Made by a program: the position numbers and the translations under genes. Positions 1-5,120 of a stretch of 5,120 bases of DNA are shown here, in pieces. Below the pieces are notes generated by a model that worked only from the letters and a program-made list of their open reading frames with translations, searched no databases and was not told where the DNA came from. The stretch lies in assembly GCA_002498455.1 (NCBI GenBank), contig DAHO01000061.1, forward strand, positions 1-5,120. The letters are read 5' to 3'. Source of the DNA: Euryarchaeota archaeon UBA602. GTDB lineage: Archaea > Thermoplasmatota > Poseidoniia > Poseidoniales > Thalassarchaeaceae. How positions within the stretch are numbered: the stretch's first letter is position 1; each line of letters begins with the position of its first letter.

Positions 1-1638
1 GAGTGCGTCTGTCATCTGGAATACTTGTTCATCTCTTTCTTCATCAATCACCGCACTGACTTCAACAGTGATATGTTGTTGAATTCCACTCGTAGTTTGA
101 ACATGAATCAACATGGGATTCTCAGTTTCAACATAGGCCACACGATTGTCATCCGCAGCAATCAATGAAACAGGACCATCAGGAGTGGTGGAGAGGCTTG
201 AGCATCCGTTGGCAGTGGTACAATCAATACCTCCACGTTGTCTAATCTCAACTTCTTCATCATTCAACATGACCATGCGCGGCCAATCAGCATCTCCGTT
301 CGACAACATGGCGATGTCATCAAACAGGGGCCCTGTCAACCATTGTCCCTCCCACTGATTTTTGCTAATATTGAAAAATTCCAATTGATATCCATGCCAG
401 ACCACAATATGCGATTCACCGATTAAAATTTCTACGGGAAAATTGCCCCAATCTGAGTATATTCCGAAGTTTTGATGATACGATTCTTCGGTTGAGAGAT
501 TCCATAATGTCACTGTAATGTTGTCTTCATCGACGATCTCGTAACTGGCCAACCAACCGTCTGCTCCCGCTGCAGCACCGGGGTGAGTAACACCTTCTGC
601 AGGGAAGTGTTGGTGTGTGGCGTCCCACAACAAGGTTCCACCTGTACCCGCAAGAAGAAGCATAATCGCTACACCAGTTTGGTGACTCCCGGGGACTTTC
701 AACCAGTTGTACCAACCGATAAAAATCGAATTGATTTCATTTACCGGGCGTCGCCAATCAGCCAACAACCACGAGACACGATGCAAGAATGATCGTTCAT
801 CCAGCAACCACCATACACGAGGTGCAATACGCTCAGAAACATGTACTGAAAGCATCCCTACGGCGATACCACCGATGATGTCACTCACCCAATGTATGCC
901 CAAATACAGAATCGTAAAGGCCGTTAATGAGGTGTAAACAATTAGGCAATATCTCCAAACTTTCCAACGCCCATCCAAATCATTTCGCGCATAACAGTAC
1001 CATATGGCGAATGGAATCCCAATATGCAAACTCGGCATGCCATTGGTGAATGGATCTATTCGAGTAAACCAAGTCTGAATCTCAGGCGTCAAATGATAAC
1101 CCAGGGTCTCCATTTCTGGAATGAAGTCACCCGTCACACGTACGTTGAAGAAGAGATAGAATGGCAATGCGATGAGGTAGGTAAGCAAAAGGGTCAGTGA
1201 GATCCGATCAGCCATATGTCGATCATCAAAGTAACACGTGTAGACGAAGGCTGAGAAAATGATCATCATGTACCCAGCGACGTAGAAATGTGTCAATACC
1301 GAAGTGAGTATGGGGTGTTCAAACGTGTGTTGGAACCACAAAACGATATCACCCTCAATGGCATAGATGTAGGCTGTCATATCGATTCGAGTATTGGCCA
1401 TCAGAATTCGATCTACACCATCAAAAATATCCTTCCAAACATAGACAGAGAATACAATCAATCCATGCATCCAATAGCGACGGAACATGTCTTGGAATCC
1501 ATTGATGGTCAATCGAGCCCACGGGGGTTTCAACAGGGGCATCAATGCAACTGATACGATAATCGCACCAGTCACCCAAGTGACATAGATGCCAGTTTCT
1601 CCGACCATGACAACCCCGAACAAAGCGTCTAGGGCCAT
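1..1638 (-). CDS. PAP2-superfamily membrane phosphatase/phosphotransferase with beta-repeat tail (3' end off window)
   Basis: The reading frame is open for 546 codons from ATG 1638-1636 to the window edge, so the C-terminus is missing; an in-frame TAA at 1647-1645 limits the start. The first ~340 residues are polytopic, with likely helices near 16-36, 55-70, 112-138, 147-166, 203-219, 229-247, 253-268 and 321-338. PAP2 signatures are clear: GMPSLHIG at 200-207 (motif C2, His205) and GIHWVSDIIGG at 247-257 (motif C3, His249 and Asp253). The Arg that canonical phosphatases have six residues before the C3 His is Ile243. A Ser-Leu-His motif without this Arg resembles the PAP2_3/Aur1-like branch, which removes or transfers phospho-head groups on membrane lipids; the substrate here is unknown. 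After the last helix comes a soluble beta-rich tail (339-546+) with Cys473/Cys479 and N-X-S/T sites at 373, 380 and 423. The start lies 21 bases after the Mrp stop, which suggests one operon; no clear Shine-Dalgarno is seen. Superfamily assignment is firm, reaction is not. Confidence 0.85.
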   Translation of the reverse strand, partial: MALDALFGVVMVGETGIYVTWVTGAIIVSVALMPLLKPPWARLTINGFQDMFRRYWMHGLIVFSVYVWKDIFDGVDRILMANTRIDMTAYIYAIEGDIVLWFQHTFEHPILTSVLTHFYVAGYMMIIFSAFVYTCYFDDRHMADRISLTLLLTYLIALPFYLFFNVRVTGDFIPEMETLGYHLTPEIQTWFTRIDPFTNGMPSLHIGIPFAIWYCYARNDLDGRWKVWRYCLIVYTSLTAFTILYLGIHWVSDIIGGIAVGMLSVHVSERIAPRVWWLLDERSFLHRVSWLLADWRRPVNEINSIFIGWYNWLKVPGSHQTGVAIMLLLAGTGGTLLWDATHQHFPAEGVTHPGAAAGADGWLASYEIVDEDNITVTLWNLSTEESYHQNFGIYSDWGNFPVEILIGESHIVVWHGYQLEFFNISKNQWEGQWLTGPLFDDIAMLSNGDADWPRMVMLNDEEVEIRQRGGIDCTTANGCSSLSTTPDGPVSLIAADDNRVAYVETENPMLIHVQTTSGIQQHITVEVSAVIDEERDEQVFQMTDAL

Positions 1639-1659
1639 CACAATTTAGAGGATTCCCGC

Positions 1660-2673
1660 TCACAGAATCTCTGGAGCATCATCTTCGCCCTTTGCGAGTT
1701 GAGCCATTAGGTTCGCGACTACGGTATCAAATGCCTTCGCCGTTTGTCCTTCGGGTTCAGCAACAATTCGGTGAACCCCATCATCACCACCACGAACAAT
1801 TCCGGGATCAAAGGGTAGTGAGCCTAGGAAAGGTACCTCAAATTCTTCCGCAGCCGATTGGCCGCCACCTTTCTTGAATAAATCGAGGGTTACGGTCCAT
1901 TCACCATCCTCGTTGGTGGTCGCCTCAACAGGTACACCTTGGGGCCCCATGACCGAGATTTGTGAATTCGGTTCGGCATTCCCGCGGATGGTGTATCCAC
2001 TCATATTTTCGACCACACCCAGTACTGGAATTTTCACTGTCTTTGAGAAATTAATTGATTTACGACTGTCTAGAAGTGCGACATCTTGAGGAGTAGTGAC
2101 AATCACCATGCCGTCGATGTTTGGCAGAGATTGCGCTACCGTGAGAGGTTCGTCACTTGTTCCCGGAGGGAAGTCGATGACCAAGGCATCCAATTTACCC
2201 CATGCCACATCACCAATGAACTGCTGAATGGCTCCTAACTTGATTGGGCCACGCCATATGACGGGTTTGTCGGGATCTTCCAACAGGAAAGCCATGGACA
2301 TCACTTTCAGCCCATTGGGTCCATCAGCAGGGTGAATCTGACTATCTTCAACATGCAATTCTGTATCCTCTATACCCAACATCTTGGGGATGTTTGGGCC
2401 CGTGATATCAATGTCTAGGATCCCGACCTTCTTGCCTTGTCGTGCGAGGCTGAGTGCCAACCCAGTAGCTACAGTAGATTTTCCAACTCCACCCTTACCA
2501 GAAAGAACCATGATTTTGTGATCAATATCCTCGGCCAATCGTGTCATGCGCAATTTTCGACGCATTTGGGCGTAGGCCTGTTCCATCTGCGCTTTCTGGT
2601 CGGCAGTTGCCTCCTCAGACGGAGCCGGAGATTCACCATCATTTGGATTATGGTGGGAAATTGGACTACTCAT
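1660..2673 (-). CDS. Mrp/Nbp35-type P-loop ATPase lacking all cysteines
   Basis: This complete 337-residue protein belongs to the Mrp/ApbC/Nbp35 branch of the SIMIBI (ParA/MinD) ATPases, which normally dimerise and carry or deliver Fe-S clusters. Visible motifs are the deviant Walker A GKGGVGKST at 59-67 (Lys60 and Lys65), DIDITGPNIPKMLG at 87-100 (switch I), VIDFPPGTSDEP at 165-176 (switch II), TTPQDVALLD at 193-202, ENMSGY at 222-227 and PFLGSLPFDPGI at 281-292. The N-terminal ~45 residues are polar, without the bacterial DUF59 domain or the four-Cys motif of eukaryotic Nbp35. The family CxxC should follow ENMSGY, but the frame holds no Cys codon anywhere. An insertion of about 25 residues, rich in Gly, Val and Thr, sits there instead (within ~233-266). 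Cluster binding by the known mode therefore looks impossible; the ATPase may have another role. ATG 2673 is chosen because a purine-rich AG tract lies just upstream. The PAP2 gene follows after 21 bases. Family is sure, function is not. Confidence 0.93.
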   Translation of the reverse strand: MSSPISHHNPNDGESPAPSEEATADQKAQMEQAYAQMRRKLRMTRLAEDIDHKIMVLSGKGGVGKSTVATGLALSLARQGKKVGILDIDITGPNIPKMLGIEDTELHVEDSQIHPADGPNGLKVMSMAFLLEDPDKPVIWRGPIKLGAIQQFIGDVAWGKLDALVIDFPPGTSDEPLTVAQSLPNIDGMVIVTTPQDVALLDSRKSINFSKTVKIPVLGVVENMSGYTIRGNAEPNSQISVMGPQGVPVEATTNEDGEWTVTLDLFKKGGGQSAAEEFEVPFLGSLPFDPGIVRGGDDGVHRIVAEPEGQTAKAFDTVVANLMAQLAKGEDDAPEIL

Positions 2674-2677
2674 GTCG

Positions 2678-2687
2678 CTCTCTCTCT
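2678..2687 (-). promoter_or_regulatory. purine-rich AG tract, possible ribosome binding site of the Mrp gene
   Basis: On the minus strand an alternating AGAGAGAGAG tract ends four bases before the ATG at 2673. It offers several GAG triplets at a spacing suitable for pairing with the 16S rRNA tail and supports the first ATG as the start. It is not a full GGAGG, so it may be only a simple repeat. Confidence 0.35.
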
Positions 2688-2721
2688 AAGACTCCGACCA
2701 ATCACCGGTACTTCAAAGCGT

Positions 2722-2735
2722 GGCTAATGGCTAAT
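2722..2735 (+). repeat. tandem 7-bp direct repeat GGCTAAT x2
   Basis: Two perfect, adjacent copies of GGCTAAT lie immediately upstream of the candidate TATA box, about 50 bases from the starts of both divergent genes. The placement would suit a regulator site, but two 7-mers can arise by chance. Confidence 0.5.
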
Positions 2736-2740
2736 CCAGT

Positions 2741-2749
2741 GAATATACA
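2741..2749 (+). promoter_or_regulatory. candidate archaeal TATA box in the divergent intergenic region
   Basis: GAATATACA is the most TATA-like stretch in the 113-bp gap between the two divergent genes. An archaeal start site about 25 bases downstream would fall near 2770-2775, leaving a leader of roughly 12-17 bases before the arsenate-reductase ATG at 2787. The complementary strand reads TGTATATTC, so the same A/T patch could in principle also serve the Mrp gene, with a leader of about 45 bases. No convincing BRE is seen, and the assignment rests on position and composition only. Confidence 0.3.
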
Positions 2750-2786
2750 GATAGCATTGATATTGGTTGGAGACGCGACTAGATTC

Positions 2787-3146
2787 ATGCGAGTACTCTT
2801 TGTCTGTGTCGGCAATACTTGTCGCAGCCAAATGGCAGAAGGTTGGGCTCGTCATCTCGGCTTGGAAGCGGCCAGTGCAGGGACGCATCCAGGTCCCAAA
2901 GTTGCTGAGAACGCAGTGGCGGTGATGGCTGAATTGGGAATCGACATTTCTGAACAAGTCCCGAATCATATCGACGATATCGATCACACTCAATACGACA
3001 AAGTGTTCAGTATGGGTTGTGGTGTCTCTTGCCCAAATATCCCATTGAATGGAGATTGGGAATTGGACGATCCAGTCGGGCAAAGCATGGATGTATATCG
3101 TTCCACTCGAGATGCAATTGAAGCCAATATTCGTACAATTTTGTGA
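2787..3146 (+). CDS. ArsC-type arsenate reductase / low-molecular-weight phosphatase family protein
   Basis: This 119-residue protein has the low-molecular-weight tyrosine phosphatase fold in its arsenate reductase form, which reduces arsenate to arsenite for export. The P-loop CVGNTCR at 7-13 is the C-X5-R site (nucleophile Cys7, Arg13), followed by SQMAEGW as in the thioredoxin-coupled ArsC family. MGCGVSCP at 76-83 supplies a redox pair, Cys78 and Cys82, spaced CX3C as in actinobacterial-type reductases rather than CX6C as in plasmid pI258 ArsC. DWELDDPVG at 90-98 contains the Asp-Pro (Asp95) general acid. The length is slightly short for the family (~130). The frame is open far upstream, including an ATG at 2727 that would add 20 residues, but homology begins at MRVLFVC, so ATG 2787 is chosen. 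A weak GGAG at 2769-2772 lies rather far from it. No arsenite pump or ArsR lies within the window. A general protein phosphatase is the alternative; three cysteines in the right places favour the reductase. Confidence 0.88.
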   Translation: MRVLFVCVGNTCRSQMAEGWARHLGLEAASAGTHPGPKVAENAVAVMAELGIDISEQVPNHIDDIDHTQYDKVFSMGCGVSCPNIPLNGDWELDDPVGQSMDVYRSTRDAIEANIRTIL

Positions 3147-3149
3147 TAT

Positions 3150-3224
3150 TGGTGCGAGCGCCGGGATTTGAACCCGGGTTCAGGCGTTGGCAACGCCCGG
3201 TGATAACCGCTACACTACGCTCGC
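3150..3224 (-). tRNA. tRNA-Gly(GCC)
   Basis: The minus strand folds into a full cloverleaf. The 7-bp acceptor stem GCGAGCG/CGCTCGC is perfect (3218-3224 with 3154-3160). The D arm has a 3-bp stem and a GG pair in its loop. The anticodon stem closes loop TTGCCAA (3187-3193), giving anticodon GCC at 3191-3189 for GGC and GGT glycine codons. The T stem CCGGG/CCCGG carries loop TTCAAAT. The discriminator base is A (3153), as in archaeal and eukaryotic tRNA-Gly, and the 3' CCA is encoded (3152-3150). No intron is present. The gene lies 53 bases downstream of the surface-protein stop on the same strand and converges on the arsenate-reductase gene. Confidence 0.97.
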
Positions 3225-3233
3225 AGCATTCCG

Positions 3234-3247
3234 GCCATTCGCCATTC
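3234..3247 (-). repeat. tandem 7-bp direct repeat GAATGGC x2
   Basis: The minus strand carries two adjacent perfect copies of GAATGGC between the candidate box A and the tRNA 5' end. It shares the pattern GGCNAATGGC with the repeat at 2722-2735. This may be chance. Confidence 0.45.
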
Positions 3248-3256
3248 CTTTTTCTA
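3247..3256 (-). promoter_or_regulatory. candidate box A (TATA-like) of the tRNA-Gly gene
   Basis: Read on the minus strand this is TAGAAAAAGG, centred about 26 bases before the tRNA 5' end. That is where archaeal tRNA genes usually carry their TATA-like box A. The match is A/T-rich rather than a clean TATA, so it is a positional call. Confidence 0.35.
3249..3253 (+). terminator. T5 tract, possible terminator for the arsenate-reductase transcript
   Basis: Archaeal RNA polymerase can terminate at short T runs without a hairpin. This TTTTT is the first such run after the plus-strand stop at 3146. Using it would mean transcribing antisense through the whole tRNA gene. The same bases form the A tract of the candidate tRNA promoter on the other strand. 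Confidence 0.22.
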
Positions 3257-3277
3257 AGCGTCGGTGAAGAATGGTGT

Positions 3278-5120
3278 CTATTTCCAAGGGTCTTCCGAAG
3301 GCAACATCATCTGTTTAAGTCCTCCACCTCGTATCCAAAATGCAAGACCAACCAGTGAGACCAGAATGATGAGGCTAATGAGGCCGACAATGATCCATGT
3401 ACTGCTCGCAGTTTCCAGAACAGCTTGTCCTCCACCGGAACCGTCGTCCGAGTTGCCCAACTCAATCTCATGAGTACGCTCATTGAGTGGGGTTTGAGCC
3501 AACTGTTGGTCAATTCCTCTGATTTCAAACTGCGTCGTTCCACCGGAGACACCTGGCCTGACCTCGACAGTAATCGACCAAATGCCATCACCTGCCACAG
3601 CGTCCGGACCTTGTCCATCATCGCGCATGGAAATCCAATTGTTACTTTGCCCGGGTGGGGCAATGGAGCCCAGTTTTGCTTGGACAATGGTCACCGTATC
3701 ATAATCGGTTACTCTAGCAGACAAGGTGTATTCATTCACGCCCAGAGCGGGAATGCCAAGACTATCGACAATCTCATCACCATCGGAAAAGGTGACCTCT
3801 GAAATGACGGGGCCTTCGTTGAGGATGTGAAGCGCTGTCAAATCTTCTCCTGTAGCAAATTTGGTCGTAGATCCACTGCCTCCCGCGCCATCCTCCAATC
3901 GCACTGGTAGGATTTGATCCCCACTGGGAATATTCTCAGGCACCGAAATGTCGCCAACCCAATTGCCATCAAACTGCGTTAGCCAAGTCACATTTCCACC
4001 CCACTGTGTTGTGTCGATTCCAACGGCAGTGACACCCGAACCATCGCTCGCACTGATGACGACACTGGTCATTTCACCCCGATTGACATTGATGGGTGCG
4101 AAGGAAAGTGCAGAAATTTGTGGCAACCGATTGAGGATGGTGATGGAGTGAGATTCACTTAGACTTGTCCAATCATCTGCGACTTCAATTTGAATGTTGA
4201 TTTCTCCATCGATTGTGCCTGTATATTCGATTGAAATCGTGTAGGTTTCATCATGAACGGATGTATCACCATCCAAGCCGATATCGTTCAGGGTCACGAC
4301 TCCAAGCGAAAGCACGGACAGATCGGCCGTCACCGAACGTACGTTCCAATCGGGGTCATTCACGGTCACTTCTAGATGGGCGATGCTGGCACCTTCATTG
4401 GTAATTGTACCCTCACGAATTACAACCGATTCAATGCTCGGGGGTGTATTCTCAGATTCAGTGATAATTGAGGGGGACAAAACTCGGGCTAGAGACTGGG
4501 TTTCGCCAAACTCTAGCGTACCTCCATCATCCAAGTCAATGGTCGCATTCCGAGTCACTTCAGCAATCAAACCGGCCAATATCCCTTCATTGATCACCGC
4601 CCCATGAGCATGGTTTTCGGCCCCATATACTCCATCCCAATAGGTTACTGGAATGGTGTGTCCGTCTCTGACAACCGTCCCTGTGCTAGTCGCAGTGACA
4701 CTGAGATGCATGAGCTCAGACCCCAGCAAATCGATTCGATCCCCAACCAACAATTCTGCTGGAGCAATCCCTGTTTCGCGCGTAATGTCTACGTCTCCAA
4801 GCGTACTTTCAGCCTCGGGAACCGTTCGATTATGCTCGATTGGACTACGCTCCGGGAACTCATCACCGTCGGAGGGCTCACCACCCTCCATGGAATCCCA
4901 CCGCAAACGTACGGTTCGATTGTCCCAGTGTTCTTGTGGGACCTCATACTCCCAAGTGCGATTGTGAACCGCTTCGAAATCGAAGGGGTTGTTACCGACT
5001 CCAGAAAGGTTGAACCATGATTCTGTGAAAATGACATTGACATCAAATTCCTCGCCTGTTGCATTGACCTGAGAATGGTTGCTCGCAACAATGTCGCGAA
5101 CCGTTCCAAAATCACCATTG
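3278..5120 (-). CDS. large Ig-repeat surface protein with C-terminal membrane anchor (5' end off window)
   Basis: The frame is open from the right edge to the stop at 3280-3278, giving 613 residues without the N-terminus. I do not recognise a named gene. The fragment is acidic, Thr/Ser/Asp-rich and without cysteine. Three C-terminal beta-sandwich-like units are visible: about 224-330, 331-433 and 435-555. The first and third share an acidic turn, LDGDTSVHDETY (282-293) and DDGQGPDAVAGDGIW (500-514), of the kind found in cadherin/Ig-like adhesin repeats where it may bind calcium. A Gly/Ser/Asp linker, one hydrophobic helix (574-596) and a short tail starting RGGG follow, so the body should lie outside the cell. 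Eight N-X-S/T sites occur, at 14, 19, 37, 53, 67, 97, 191 and 376, which fits archaeal N-glycosylation. A TTG at 4906 is only an internal codon, because matching beta-rich sequence continues upstream. Adhesion, S-layer-associated or extracellular-enzyme roles are possible; the catalytic part, if any, would lie off the window. Confidence 0.85.
   Translation of the reverse strand, partial: NGDFGTVRDIVASNHSQVNATGEEFDVNVIFTESWFNLSGVGNNPFDFEAVHNRTWEYEVPQEHWDNRTVRLRWDSMEGGEPSDGDEFPERSPIEHNRTVPEAESTLGDVDITRETGIAPAELLVGDRIDLLGSELMHLSVTATSTGTVVRDGHTIPVTYWDGVYGAENHAHGAVINEGILAGLIAEVTRNATIDLDDGGTLEFGETQSLARVLSPSIITESENTPPSIESVVIREGTITNEGASIAHLEVTVNDPDWNVRSVTADLSVLSLGVVTLNDIGLDGDTSVHDETYTISIEYTGTIDGEINIQIEVADDWTSLSESHSITILNRLPQISALSFAPINVNRGEMTSVVISASDGSGVTAVGIDTTQWGGNVTWLTQFDGNWVGDISVPENIPSGDQILPVRLEDGAGGSGSTTKFATGEDLTALHILNEGPVISEVTFSDGDEIVDSLGIPALGVNEYTLSARVTDYDTVTIVQAKLGSIAPPGQSNNWISMRDDGQGPDAVAGDGIWSITVEVRPGVSGGTTQFEIRGIDQQLAQTPLNERTHEIELGNSDDGSGGGQAVLETASSTWIIVGLISLIILVSLVGLAFWIRGGGLKQMMLPSEDPWK

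Noticed and set aside
1421..1663. 80-residue minus-strand ORF with several cysteines
   Set aside because: It lies out of frame over the N-terminus of the PAP2 gene, whose own frame encodes clear membrane helices and motifs.
2541..2786. 82-residue N-terminal extension of the arsenate-reductase reading frame
   Set aside because: It runs through the start of the Mrp gene on the other strand, has no family similarity, and the phosphatase fold begins at MRVLFVC (ATG 2787).
2724..3083. 119-residue minus-strand ORF opposite the arsenate reductase
   Set aside because: The plus strand there encodes the complete catalytic motifs of a known family; the antisense product has none.
3425..3802. 125-residue plus-strand ORF
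   Set aside because: It is a shadow of the surface-protein repeats on the opposite strand, with no recognisable motif.
4904..4906. TTG as start codon of the surface protein
   Set aside because: The frame stays open to the window edge with similar Asn/Thr-rich, beta-like sequence and sequons upstream, and no signal peptide follows the TTG.
4604..5020. 138-residue plus-strand ORF
   Set aside because: It is antisense to the surface protein, and its product shows no domain-like pattern.
1..5120. CRISPR array, transposase, integrase or inverted repeats marking an island beside the tRNA
   Set aside because: No spaced repeats, mobile-element proteins or duplicated tRNA 3' end (attachment site) were seen.

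Overview
The window looks archaeal, and its gene types would suit a planktonic euryarchaeon of the Thermoplasmatota or Marine Group II kind; that lineage is an inference from gene style. The evidence is a tRNA-Gly(GCC) with A at the discriminator position (bacterial tRNA-Gly has U73), an Mrp/Nbp35-type ATPase of archaeal style with a short N-terminus, and a long Ig-repeat surface protein held by a C-terminal membrane helix. The genes are tightly packed, with gaps of 3 to 113 bases.

Layout. Bases 1-1638 (minus) hold a 546-codon gene fragment whose 3' end lies off the left edge. It is a polytopic membrane protein with the active-site motifs of the PAP2 (type 2 phosphatidic acid phosphatase / phosphotransferase) superfamily, followed by a beta-rich tail of at least 200 residues with a ~45-residue periodicity. 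Only 21 bases upstream ends a complete Mrp/ParA-family ATPase gene (1660-2673, minus), so the two are probably cotranscribed. This Mrp has all its nucleotide-binding motifs but no cysteine at all, and carries an insertion where the family's Fe-S cluster CxxC motif belongs.

A 113-bp divergent intergenic region (2674-2786) separates Mrp from a plus-strand gene for a small ArsC-type arsenate reductase / low-molecular-weight phosphatase (2787-3146). The stop of that gene lies 3 bases from the 3' CCA of the tRNA-Gly gene (3150-3224, minus), which it faces. A 53-bp gap then leads to the 3' end of a large surface-protein gene (3278-5120, minus), whose 5' end lies beyond the right edge.

No metabolic pathway unites the genes. 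Two of the four proteins are membrane or cell-surface proteins. I see no CRISPR array, insertion sequence, transposase or integrase. The most interesting points are the cysteine-free Mrp with its insertion and the PAP2 domain joined to a probable beta-propeller.
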